Of a stretch of 26,398 bases of DNA, positions 1-7,179 are shown in pieces. Made by a program: the position numbers and the translations under genes. The stretch is from the NCBI GenBank assembly GCA_019162915.1, contig JAFLKZ010000143.1:8353-34750 (forward strand), written 5' to 3'. The notes below the pieces were generated by a model. It was not told the origin of the DNA. It made no database searches and saw only the letters and a list, made by a program, of their open reading frames with translations. Source of the DNA: Campylobacteraceae bacterium (GTDB taxonomy: Bacteria > Campylobacterota > Campylobacteria > Campylobacterales > Sulfurospirillaceae). Each line of letters begins with the position of its first letter. Position 1 is the first letter of the stretch.

Positions 1-505
1 CAAGTGCTACAACGCCCGCTGCACTGCCCATCTCTGCTTTAATCATCTCTCCTAAAGATCTACCATCGCGTCTTGTGGAAACAAAAAGTACCATAAAATC
101 TTGTACTGCTCCGGCGATAACAACACCTGCTAGAAGCCATAGCATACCAGGGAGATACCCTAATTGTGCTGCAAGTACAGGACCTACTAATGGACCAGCC
201 CCTGCGATTGCCGCAAAGTGGTGTCCAAATAAAACAACTTTATTGGTTGGAACATAGTCCAAACCATCGTTATGACGAAAAGCAGGTGTCATACGCGTAC
301 TATCAACTTTAAGTACTTTCTCTGCAATATAAAGGCTGTAAAAACGATACGCAATCATATATACACAAATTGACGCCGTTAATATCCACATAGCGTTAAT
401 TGACTCTCCTCGATTTAATGCTATATAACCAAGAGCAATTGCTCCCAAAAGAGCAACAAATCCCCAAATAACTTTCGCACCAACGCTGGTGTCGTTAGTT
501 GACAT
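1..505 (-). CDS. cstA: CstA carbon-starvation protein, N-terminal part (runs off the window)
   Basis: I translated this by hand on the minus strand. The ATG is at 505-503 and the frame stays open to base 1, giving 168 residues. It shows the hallmarks of CstA inner-membrane carriers, which take up peptides (Campylobacter) or pyruvate (E. coli): a first membrane segment at about residues 13-30, then RGESINAMW, YVPTNK, FGHHFAAIAGAGPLVGPVLA, an AGAVQDFMVLF membrane segment and STRRDGRSLGEM. The family is usually about 700 residues, so roughly three quarters lie outside the window. No Shine-Dalgarno sequence precedes the ATG, and a TATAAT lies only 9 bases upstream of it. The gene is divergent from a response regulator, which may control it. 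The identification is secure; the start agrees with the family's N-terminus as I remember it. Confidence 0.93.
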   Translation of the reverse strand, partial: MSTNDTSVGAKVIWGFVALLGAIALGYIALNRGESINAMWILTASICVYMIAYRFYSLYIAEKVLKVDSTRMTPAFRHNDGLDYVPTNKVVLFGHHFAAIAGAGPLVGPVLAAQLGYLPGMLWLLAGVVIAGAVQDFMVLFVSTRRDGRSLGEMIKAEMGSAAGVVAL

Positions 506-514
506 AAATTTTGT

Positions 515-520
515 ATTATA
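515..520 (-). promoter_or_regulatory. Putative -10 box of cstA
   Basis: TATAAT reads on the minus strand, nine bases before the cstA ATG. No good -35 is visible, which is normal for Campylobacterota sigma-70 promoters. If it is used, the transcript would start within a few bases of the ATG, giving a leaderless or nearly leaderless mRNA. Confidence 0.45.
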
Positions 521-546
521 GTTCGTTCAAAGTATTTTACACTTCT

Positions 547-602
547 CATATCACATACTATTCATACATAACTTTGACATTTTGTGATGTATTTGTGATA
601 TG
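547..602. promoter_or_regulatory. TGTGAT repeats in the cstA / response-regulator intergenic region
   Basis: Two direct copies of TTTGTGAT lie at 581-588 and 592-599, exactly 11 bp apart (one helical turn). An inverted match, CATATCACA at 547-555, pairs with TGTGATATG at 594-602. Eleven-bp direct repeats are the usual arrangement for OmpR/PhoB-type winged-helix regulators, and such a regulator is encoded immediately downstream. The region (506-666) lies between two divergent genes, so it could control both. It is a prediction from pattern only. Confidence 0.4.
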
Positions 603-666
603 AAAACTTAAAGATACTTTTTATTCATATACAGCTAATATTCTATAAAAGAAGGGATGACGCACA

Positions 667-1338
667 ATGGAAATTTTAAAAAGCAAAAATGTTTTATTTG
701 TTGAAAATAATGAAGAATTTGCGGAAAATTTCATGACCTTATTGGAGCTTTTTGTCTATAAAATATGGCACTGTAAAGACCTTACCTGCGCAAATAACAC
801 CTTTCAAGCCGAAAGAATAGATATCATTATCTGCGATATCAAGCTGAACAATGAAAATGGTCTCTCTTTCATAGAATCCATTAGAAAAATAGACTCTCAG
901 ATTCCTATTATTGTCCTTAGTGGTAACAAAAATGAGGAATTTTTATTTCGAGCAATTCCTCTCAACCTTAGTGCCTATTTACTTAAACCCATCAAATACA
1001 AAGATTTTATTGAATCGCTGGAAAAATGCGTACACTCTTTTACCAAATTAAAAAGCATTCTTCTTAAAAATGGATGTATGTTCGATCAGCAGAGCCATAC
1101 CTTGTATCTTAAAGATGGCACACCTATTGAACTTCTTAAAAAAGAATCAGCATTTATCACACTTTTAATCAATAATGCACAACAGATTGTTACTAAAGAT
1201 ATGATGCTTGAATCTATTTGGAATTTTGAAGAGATTAGCGAAGGAGCGATTGCAAATTTTATTATGCGCTTAAGAAAGAAAGTAGGTAAAAATTTTATTT
1301 ATACTGTTCCTGAAATGGGATACAAATTAGGTATCTGA
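667..1338 (+). CDS. OmpR-like response regulator (receiver + winged helix) with altered acidic pocket
   Basis: 223 residues. The receiver domain spans about 7-125, with phospho-acceptor Asp57 (in IICDIKL), Ser in VLSG and Lys in LLKPI. The C-terminal winged-helix DNA-binding domain spans about 135-223, ending VPEMGYKLG as usual for the OmpR family. The acidic pair that helps bind Mg2+ is Glu13-Asn14 instead of Glu/Asp-Asp, so phosphorylation chemistry may be altered. A GAAGGGA ribosome site lies about 10 bases before the ATG. The last 12 bases overlap the convergent sensor kinase at 1327-2877, its most likely partner. Divergent cstA is a plausible target. The family is certain; the regulon is inference. 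Confidence 0.88.
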   Translation: MEILKSKNVLFVENNEEFAENFMTLLELFVYKIWHCKDLTCANNTFQAERIDIIICDIKLNNENGLSFIESIRKIDSQIPIIVLSGNKNEEFLFRAIPLNLSAYLLKPIKYKDFIESLEKCVHSFTKLKSILLKNGCMFDQQSHTLYLKDGTPIELLKKESAFITLLINNAQQIVTKDMMLESIWNFEEISEGAIANFIMRLRKKVGKNFIYTVPEMGYKLGI

Positions 1339-2877
1339 TATAATCATAGCGCAGACACCATGCTTCGTATTTTCTAAAATTAATTTTTGATGATATTTAC
1401 CTAGAATTTGCTTACACATTAAAAGTCCAACTCCTTTGGAAAGGTCATGAGGTTCTATGTGCCCTTTTGCATTATCTGAAAATTTGATACTATGTTTACT
1501 ACTATCGATAGTGATGATTTTACTCTTCACCTCATTTTGCTCAAATGCGTGAATGGCATTGTTAATCAAGATGAGCCATATTTGCATATACTCATTTTTT
1601 ATACCAAAGAGTGTTGCTTCTTTATTTCCCAAAAACTCTATGCGAATATCATAAGAGATGATACTTGTTTCGACAATAGAAAGTGCTTGTTGGACTGAAT
1701 CATAGATATTAAAGTCTTGTTGTATCGTTGAAGGCTTATAGAACTCTAGAAAATTCTGCATCGTTTGAGACATAAAATCAAGTGTATTTTCAATACTTTT
1801 TAATTTTTGATATAAAAATTCTGTATTGATCTCTTTTTGGTGTTCTATTAATCCAATCATCATCAAATTAATACTACTTAGATTAGAAAGAGGCTCTCTC
1901 CATTGGTGAGAAATATTGCCGATGAGTTCACCTAATTCTGCTTTTTTAGTTTGCTGCATCATCGTTTTTTGATTTGCTAAATTAATATCGATTGCTTTTT
2001 TAACTTGCTTTCTCAAAGTATAATTCCAGAGTAAAATGCTACTTATACTCAAAAATATGAAGACAATAATATACCAAATCTTTTTATCAACGCCTGGTTT
2101 AATGATAATAGGAACATGGCTATTCACAATTCTTTCTTTTTCTAATGACGAGATACTTTCTATTCCTTTATTGAGAATACTTTGTAAAATAGGCTCATTT
2201 TTAACGATAGCTATCCTAAAATAATTAGTAAAGTTTTGAGGCATTCCTGCTATTTTAAGGTTAAAAAAGCTACCTTTTTTGATAGTATGAGCAGCAACCA
2301 TCAAAGACTGTATGGTCATATCTACTCTTTTTTCTGAAACTAAAAGAATGGCATCTTCTTGCGTTGCCACAGAAAACGCTGTAATGTTAGGGAATTCATC
2401 GCTAAATCGCTCAAGCAAAGAATCTCCTTTTGATATAGCTATTGACTCATGCACTAACTGCTTTGGATTATCTATATAGGGATGTTCTTCTCTGGTAATA
2501 AGAACATTTTGGTCAGAAAATAAAGGTTCTGTAAAAAGTAACCACGTATCATATTCAGGTGTTTTATTAATAAAATTTAAAATATCACATTCTTTGTTTT
2601 TTGCTTTTTCAATACTCTCTTCTCGTGTATAGACTTGAACAATGTCCAACTTTAGTCCTACCCTTTGACTTACTAACATTAACAAGTCCGCTGCGATTCC
2701 TTCATATTTGCCCTCTAATGTTAAAACTTCAAAAGGCATCCAAGAAGGGTCAATACAAACTTTAATAATAGGATTATCGTGTAAATAATTTTTTTCTTCT
2801 TGCGTTAATGTCACCACAGAATTCAAGGCAAAAAGAGAAGTATGGATAAAAACAAATAAGAAGATAATGTGTTTCAC
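1327..2877 (-). CDS. Membrane sensor histidine kinase with periplasmic SBP_bac_3 domain
   Basis: 516 residues starting with GTG, not ATG. There is a signal peptide at about 1-18. A periplasmic family-3 solute-binding domain follows at about 30-255 (IKVCIDPSWMPFE, GIAADLLMLVSQRVG, DILNFINKTPEY). A single membrane span is at about 267-287, then the H-box ISHQWREPLS with His324, N-box LILINNAIHAF (Asn439/440) and G2-like GVGLLMCK. The G1 box is DNAKG rather than DxGxG, a mild degeneracy. It probably senses a small amino-acid-like or organic-acid ligand and signals to the adjacent regulator. The GTG shares one base with the TAG stop of the upstream esterase gene (TAGTG), so the two are translationally coupled. 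The ligand is unknown. Confidence 0.9.
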   Translation of the reverse strand: MKHIIFLFVFIHTSLFALNSVVTLTQEEKNYLHDNPIIKVCIDPSWMPFEVLTLEGKYEGIAADLLMLVSQRVGLKLDIVQVYTREESIEKAKNKECDILNFINKTPEYDTWLLFTEPLFSDQNVLITREEHPYIDNPKQLVHESIAISKGDSLLERFSDEFPNITAFSVATQEDAILLVSEKRVDMTIQSLMVAAHTIKKGSFFNLKIAGMPQNFTNYFRIAIVKNEPILQSILNKGIESISSLEKERIVNSHVPIIIKPGVDKKIWYIIVFIFLSISSILLWNYTLRKQVKKAIDINLANQKTMMQQTKKAELGELIGNISHQWREPLSNLSSINLMMIGLIEHQKEINTEFLYQKLKSIENTLDFMSQTMQNFLEFYKPSTIQQDFNIYDSVQQALSIVETSIISYDIRIEFLGNKEATLFGIKNEYMQIWLILINNAIHAFEQNEVKSKIITIDSSKHSIKFSDNAKGHIEPHDLSKGVGLLMCKQILGKYHQKLILENTKHGVCAMIISDT

Positions 2878-3518
2878 TAAGGGCGCGCACTTGTGTAATT
2901 TTCACTAAGCACTTTAGCAATATACTTGCTCATCATCTCATATCCGAGTGCATTAGGATGCACTTGATCAGATTTGAGCGAATCACTATCGAGGATTTTT
3001 TTAAGCGATGTATCTTCCATCTCAATACCGCTTTCTTTAGCTATTTCGTAGTAAAAAGAAGGCACACTAAAGGAGAGAATTTCATAAGAAGGAACACCTA
3101 CTAAGAGTACATAAATACCTTTTTGTTTTGCCATAAAAACCATTTGACTCAAATTTTCTTTCGTTTTCGATAAATCTCGTCTTTTTAAAATATCGTTAGC
3201 ACCATGACACAAAATAAGAATATCTGGCTTATGTATCTCCAAAAGATGAGGCAATCTCAAAAGTCCCTGCTCGCTTAATTCCCCAGAAACTCCCGCATTA
3301 ATCACTTCTACATGTAAAAGTTCAGAGAGCTTTGAAGGATAACTTTCAGTTTTTGAAACACCATATCCTAAAGTGAGACTATCCCCAAAAGCTAAAATTT
3401 TTGTATCGAGTGGCAATGAGTACATACCTGCATCTACCTCTTGGTTCATTCTCCAATAGTTAATACCTATTATGATTAATAAAACTAATATAATTGTTCT
3501 TAGATTAAATACTTGCAT
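2877..3518 (-). CDS. TesA-like SGNH/GDSL esterase (acyl-CoA thioesterase I / arylesterase family)
   Basis: 213 residues. An N-terminal hydrophobic segment (about 8-22) would anchor or export it. SGNH blocks are in order: FGDSLTLGYG (catalytic Ser), Gly in NAGVSGE, GANDIL (Asn) and DQVHPNALG (Asp and His of the triad). Length and order fit periplasmic TesA, which hydrolyses acyl thioesters and esters. It is first in a two-gene minus-strand unit with the sensor kinase, whose GTG overlaps its stop. No clear Shine-Dalgarno precedes the ATG. The true substrate cannot be read from the sequence, so I give no gene symbol. Confidence 0.88.
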   Translation of the reverse strand: MQVFNLRTIILVLLIIIGINYWRMNQEVDAGMYSLPLDTKILAFGDSLTLGYGVSKTESYPSKLSELLHVEVINAGVSGELSEQGLLRLPHLLEIHKPDILILCHGANDILKRRDLSKTKENLSQMVFMAKQKGIYVLLVGVPSYEILSFSVPSFYYEIAKESGIEMEDTSLKKILDSDSLKSDQVHPNALGYEMMSKYIAKVLSENYTSARP

Positions 3519-3599
3519 AGGGGAATTTTACAACTTATTACAGGATAAAGCAAACAAAAGATACAATCACGACAAAATTTTCTCCAAAAAGAAGTCTCC

Positions 3600-4502
3600 T
3601 TGAACTACAAAAAAATCGACCTTTTAAGCATTGTCTTTTTACTCACCGCTATGATGACATGGGCTAGTTCTTTTATCGCGTTAAAATCTGCTATCGGACC
3701 TATGGGTCCCATGAGCGTTGTTTTTGGCCGTATGATTGTGGCAAGTTTGTGTTTTGTCTATTTTATCAAGCAATTTTCAACACTGCATTTTACAAAAAAA
3801 GATATTAAGTATATTTTACTTATGACAGCGTTTGAGCCTTGCCTCTATTTTATATTTGAAGCCAAGGCGTTACAGTACACGACTGCTTCACAAGCAGGAA
3901 TGATAACTTCCATGATGCCGCTTATGACTGCCATTGGTGCTGGGATTGTGCTTAAAGAAGTGATTAGTAAAAGATTGTTTATTGGCTCATTTATTGCTGT
4001 TTTAGGGGCGATTTGGCTTAGTCTTAGTGCGCAAAGTAGCGAAAATGCGCTCAATCCTTTGCTAGGTAATACCCTCGAATTCTTAGCTATGGTATGTGGT
4101 GCGTGGTATGCTATTGCGATACGCTATCTTACTCAAAAGTTTTCAGCACTTTTTTTAACGGCAATTCAAGCTTTTGTAGGTGCACTTTTCTTTTTCCCCC
4201 TTGCGATTTGGGAATACAACACTCTTGAAATGCACATAACAATGGAATCCATTTTTTGGATATTTTATCTCGGCATTGTCGTAACGCTTGGAGGATATGG
4301 AATGTTCAATCTAGCCCTAAGTCGTATTGAAGCAAGTAGAGCCTCTGTCTTTGTTAACCTCATCCCTGTATTTACTGTATTTCTAGCCTATCTTTTCTTA
4401 GGAGAAACGCTCACTCCCACAGAAATGATGGCAAGTGGCGTCATTTTATTGGGTGTTATTATCTCACAATTACCCAATTTTCGTCAAAAAAGTATTCTCT
4501 AA
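3600..4502 (+). CDS. DMT-superfamily (EamA) transporter
   Basis: 300 residues, an almost entirely hydrophobic protein with about ten membrane segments arranged as two EamA repeats (about 10-142 and 155-292). It has the usual first-helix signature (TWASSFIALK) and the second-repeat pattern (ASRASVFVNLIPVF, FLGETLTPTEMM, GVILLGVIIS). Such proteins export or import amino acids, nucleosides or other small metabolites; the substrate cannot be inferred. The start is TTG with AGAAG upstream. The first ATG in frame would cut into helix 1, so TTG is preferred. Its stop codon lies inside the hairpin that follows. Confidence 0.9.
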   Translation: MNYKKIDLLSIVFLLTAMMTWASSFIALKSAIGPMGPMSVVFGRMIVASLCFVYFIKQFSTLHFTKKDIKYILLMTAFEPCLYFIFEAKALQYTTASQAGMITSMMPLMTAIGAGIVLKEVISKRLFIGSFIAVLGAIWLSLSAQSSENALNPLLGNTLEFLAMVCGAWYAIAIRYLTQKFSALFLTAIQAFVGALFFFPLAIWEYNTLEMHITMESIFWIFYLGIVVTLGGYGMFNLALSRIEASRASVFVNLIPVFTVFLAYLFLGETLTPTEMMASGVILLGVIISQLPNFRQKSIL

Positions 4503-4529
4503 GTCTTTACATGTAAAGACCTAGAGAAT
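4486..4529 (-). terminator. Rho-independent terminator of the lutABC operon, built on a TACATGTA palindrome
   Basis: 4494-4529 is a 36-bp near-perfect palindrome with one mismatch per arm, centred on GTCTTTACATGTAAAGAC (4503-4520). On the minus strand it is followed by TACTTTTTT (six T at 4491-4486), the classic layout of an intrinsic terminator just after the lutC stop at 4538. On the plus strand there is no T-run, so any effect on the DMT gene would rest on the hairpin alone. The hairpin includes that gene's stop codon. Confidence 0.75.
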
Positions 4530-4537
4530 GAAAAGAA

Positions 4538-5122
4538 TTAGATAAATATTACACATGCCTCAGTAGCGCCATGGGCACCAATAACAAGTGCTTGCTCAAT
4601 ATCAGCCGTTTTAGAAGGTCCACTGATAAAGAGTCCAAAACCACCCTGCTCAAAAGAAACTCTCTCATACGCTTCATGCATCGTAGGAACAATTTCACTT
4701 TTAGGCACAATCATCATTAATTTTTGGGTAATGAAGTACAAAGCTCTGTGACGATTATTGGTTTCTTTTACCCACACTGCACCATTTTCAGCAACGGCAA
4801 ATTCACCTTGAATGATGGCCAAATCGACATCTTTTAGCGTATGTGGATCATCTGTTTCATTGGCATCTCTTGTCGCTACATTTAAGCCTTCTATATTAGA
4901 GACAATGACTGTGGCATCTTTATAATGCTCTTTTACATAAGCATCCACATCACTAAGACTCTCTAAAAAAATAGCATTTCCACCAACACTGGCCAGTGAA
5001 GTTGTAAACTTAGCATTAATATCCTCATAACTCATGTGTTTAATATCAAGACTCGGTGCTTCTTTCACTTTGGATGGTGCATTTTTACGGATAGCTTTCA
5101 ACATCTCTTCACGTGAACTCAT
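4538..5122 (-). CDS. lutC: LutC-type LUD-domain protein of lactate utilisation
   Basis: 194 residues, a LUD (DUF162) domain protein with the family motif AVAENGAVWV and a C-terminal GPSKTADIEQALVIGAHG. LutC works with LutA and LutB in oxidation of L-lactate to pyruvate by the iron-sulfur route. It is the last gene of a minus-strand operon, and its ATG overlaps the stop of the lutB 3' fragment by four bases (ATGA). A strong terminator follows. The gene itself looks intact, although its partner lutB is damaged. Confidence 0.9.
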   Translation of the reverse strand: MSSREEMLKAIRKNAPSKVKEAPSLDIKHMSYEDINAKFTTSLASVGGNAIFLESLSDVDAYVKEHYKDATVIVSNIEGLNVATRDANETDDPHTLKDVDLAIIQGEFAVAENGAVWVKETNNRHRALYFITQKLMMIVPKSEIVPTMHEAYERVSFEQGGFGLFISGPSKTADIEQALVIGAHGATEACVIFI

Positions 5123-5763
5123 TTTGAACCTCTCTTTGCTTTATACAATTCTTTAAAACTATTTTTAGGGAAAGGTGGTAATTCTCGTGCTTTTCCCCAA
5201 GCATTTACTTTTGAATAAAGAATACTTCGAGGTAATAAAGGCACGATCTTTCGAGCCATCAAACCTGCAAAATCCATTAATTTTGGATGGCTCATTAACC
5301 ATGTTGTCATTTTCAAAATTTTATGTTTAGTAGGGTCAAGATGTCCCTCATCAACCACGTCTTGTCTTCGTAAGTAGAGTTCTTGATGTAAGTCAACTTT
5401 GACAGGACAAACATTAGAACAAGAAGCACAAAGAGAACAAGCAAAAGGAAGCGAGCTGTATTTTTCTAAATCTCTACTTGGTGCTAACGTTGAGCCAATA
5501 GGTCCGGGGATAGTATAACCATAACTGTATCCACCACTTCTTCGATATACAGGACAGGTATTAAGACATGCACCACAACGGATACATTGAAGTGATTTGA
5601 TATAGCGATCGGTAGCCAAAATTTTTGACCTTCCATTATCAACGATAACAACATGCATTTGTCCACCCTCAATTGGGGCGTGATAATGGGATGTATAAGA
5701 TGTTACAGGCTGTCCTGTAGCACTTCTTGCTAGCAATCGTGTGAAAATACTTAAATCTTTCAC
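5119..5763 (-). CDS. LutB 3' fragment: iron-sulfur (2x[4Fe-4S]) part
   Basis: A 214-codon open frame beginning at a GTG that lies inside the upstream fragment. From residue 4 it matches the LutB C-terminal half: FTRLLARSATGQPVTSYTSH, then CIRCGACLNTCP (Cys60, 63, 66, 70) and CSLCASCSNVCP (Cys109, 112, 115, 119), which would bind two [4Fe-4S] clusters. The C-terminal basic tail is as in LutB. It is followed by lutC with a four-base overlap. Without the LUD half it is probably not a complete LutB. No convincing ribosome site supports the GTG, so it may be translated only by reinitiation, if at all. Confidence 0.6.
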   Translation of the reverse strand: MKDLSIFTRLLARSATGQPVTSYTSHYHAPIEGGQMHVVIVDNGRSKILATDRYIKSLQCIRCGACLNTCPVYRRSGGYSYGYTIPGPIGSTLAPSRDLEKYSSLPFACSLCASCSNVCPVKVDLHQELYLRRQDVVDEGHLDPTKHKILKMTTWLMSHPKLMDFAGLMARKIVPLLPRSILYSKVNAWGKARELPPFPKNSFKELYKAKRGSK

Positions 5764-6280
5764 CTTTTTGGGTATTTAAAAACTTTTCAAATGTCGTTCC
5801 AACATCCTCTTTTTTAAGATGAATTGCTGGAAGAACGATATGAGAAGGCGGTTCATTTCTAAATTGAACAATTCGCTCACCAAGGTCAGTATCAACGACT
5901 TCAATGCCATGCTCTTCTAAAAAAGGGTTAAGATGACACTCTTCGGTAAGCATTGATTTACTCTTGACAATCATCTTGACATTTTTAGCTTGTAAGATAT
6001 CAAGTACGATTTGATTATGCTCTTTAGCATCTTTTGCCCAATGCACTTGTATACCTTTTTCAAGTGCATTTTTTTCAAATTCTTCAAGGTAAGTAGCAAG
6101 ATTACTTAAAGTATGTGCTTTTATTTTATCGGCAGTAATTCTAAGCTCTTCCCATTCGTCTAAACTTTTAGACTGAACATCTCGCTTGAGTCGTACAAAC
6201 CATAAAGCTTTATCATGCCACTTCATCCTCTCTACGTTATTAGCAAACTTTTCTGCAAGTTGTGGGTGTCCTTCACTCAT
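5669..6280 (-). CDS. LutB 5' fragment: truncated LUD domain
   Basis: A 203-codon open frame. Residues 1 to about 178 match the LutB N-terminus: HDKALWFVRLKRDV, HTLSNLATYLEEF, MIVKSKSMLTEECHLN, VDTDLGERIVQ and PPSHIVLPAIHLKKEDVG. After KFLNTQKGERF the frame leaves the family sequence, and the last ~20 residues are out-of-frame read-through of the ferredoxin-half DNA. The ATG overlaps the lutA stop by four bases (ATGA). The LUD fold is cut in its second half, so the product is expected to be non-functional or unstable. Confidence 0.6.
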   Translation of the reverse strand: MSEGHPQLAEKFANNVERMKWHDKALWFVRLKRDVQSKSLDEWEELRITADKIKAHTLSNLATYLEEFEKNALEKGIQVHWAKDAKEHNQIVLDILQAKNVKMIVKSKSMLTEECHLNPFLEEHGIEVVDTDLGERIVQFRNEPPSHIVLPAIHLKKEDVGTTFEKFLNTQKGERFKYFHTIASKKCYRTACNILYIPLSRPN

Positions 6281-7020
6281 GAAACATCTCCTGCTAAGAT
6301 TTGGGCTATATAAACTGTTTTTAACGGCATTTTTTCTCTATCTATGATGCCTTGCATGTGCATTAAACACGACATATCCACACCCGTGATATATTCACTT
6401 CCCGCGTCTAAATGATCTTGCAATCTTGCGCGTCCCATCGCCGCACTCATCGCTTCTTCCGTAATAGCAAAAGTTCCGCCAAAGCCACAACACTCATCTT
6501 TTCTGGTAAGTTCAGAATATGTGATACCTTCTACTCTATCCAGAAGTGTTTTGATTTTTGAAAATTCTGGTACATTTTGCTCACTCATACTTGCCATGCC
6601 AAGTTCTCTATGCGCATGACAACTATTGTGAATACCTACTTTATGATGAAAAGAAGCATTCATTGAGGTAGGTTTTATAACATCATGCAAAAACTCTATC
6701 AGCTCATAAGTATGGGAACGCATACGTTCAAATCCCTCAACTCCCCCTAAGAATTGTGCATAATTATGTCTTACCATACTCACACAACTTCCACTTGGAG
6801 CTACAATATAATCATATTTTTTAAAGATTTTGAAAAATCTCTCAGCTAAAACTTTTGCTTCAGTAGCACATCCTGTATTTGCCATTGGCTGTCCACAACA
6901 GGTTTGCTCCATTGGATATTCTACATCAAGACCTAAATTCTCGAGTATCTTTAAAGTTGCCATAGAGGCTTCAGGATACAACTCATTCATAAAACATGGT
7001 ATAAAAAGACCTATCTTCAT
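6277..7020 (-). CDS. lutA: LutA-type cysteine-rich (CCG domain) lactate oxidation protein
   Basis: 247 residues with two cysteine-rich CCG domains: TCCGQP (Cys41-42) and ECCGFGG (Cys177-178), plus supporting Cys in GSCVSM and NSCHAHRE. This is the heterodisulfide-reductase-like fold that binds iron-sulfur clusters in LutA/YkgE and glycolate oxidase GlcF. It is cytoplasmic and acts with LutB and LutC to oxidise lactate. It is first gene of the lut operon, with GGAG six bases before the ATG and an AT-rich promoter region in 7021-7089 (TAAAAT-like -10 candidates). It is intact in sequence, but with lutB broken the pathway may be non-functional unless another copy exists. Confidence 0.92.
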   Translation of the reverse strand: MKIGLFIPCFMNELYPEASMATLKILENLGLDVEYPMEQTCCGQPMANTGCATEAKVLAERFFKIFKKYDYIVAPSGSCVSMVRHNYAQFLGGVEGFERMRSHTYELIEFLHDVIKPTSMNASFHHKVGIHNSCHAHRELGMASMSEQNVPEFSKIKTLLDRVEGITYSELTRKDECCGFGGTFAITEEAMSAAMGRARLQDHLDAGSEYITGVDMSCLMHMQGIIDREKMPLKTVYIAQILAGDVS

Positions 7021-7089
7021 TATTACTCCAAGTATGTAGTATTTTGTTTATTTTAACATCGCCATAAAACAAACATATGATATTTTTAT

Positions 7090-7179
7090 TTAGCCCAAAA
7101 CTTTTTGTAAAAAAAGCTCAATTAGTAACACTCCGCCTATCAAAGAGATAACGATAGCCAAGAAAATGGAGAGTTTCAT
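7090..7179 (-). CDS. 29-residue single-span membrane protein coupled to the LysE exporter
   Basis: A small open frame found by reading downstream of the exporter gene. The ATG (7179-7177) overlaps the exporter's TGA in an ATGA, the same coupling seen in the lut genes, and the frame ends in TAA at 7092-7090. The product begins MKLSIFLAIVISLIGG and has one hydrophobic stretch of about 22 residues, followed by a short tail with one Lys. It has no homologue that I recognise. It may be a small partner of the exporter, or of independent function. Expression is not proven; the overlap and the clean hydrophobic span are the support. Confidence 0.55.
   Translation of the reverse strand: MKLSIFLAIVISLIGGVLLIELFLQKVLG

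Larger units (their letters stand above)
5119..6280 (-). pseudogene. lutB: lutB locus broken by an internal deletion with frame change
   Basis: LutB is normally one protein of about 470-480 residues: an N-terminal LUD domain, then a two-[4Fe-4S] ferredoxin region. Here the locus between the ATGA overlaps with lutA and lutC is 1162 bases, which is not a multiple of three. It holds the first ~178 residues (to about base 5746) in one frame and the region from about base 5757 in another. Compared with the family, as recalled from E. coli YkgF, about 80 residues are missing at the junction, including the LUD core with its AVAETG-type motif. The intact overlaps at both ends show this was a normal coupled gene before the loss. 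The two open frames are listed separately. An assembly error is possible. Confidence 0.75.

Noticed and set aside
75..257. 60-codon plus-strand frame
   Set aside because: It is antisense to the conserved CstA coding sequence and resembles no protein.
5119..6280. LutB as two natural subunits
   Set aside because: About 80 conserved residues are missing and the first frame ends in out-of-frame read-through, which fits a deletion rather than a gene split.
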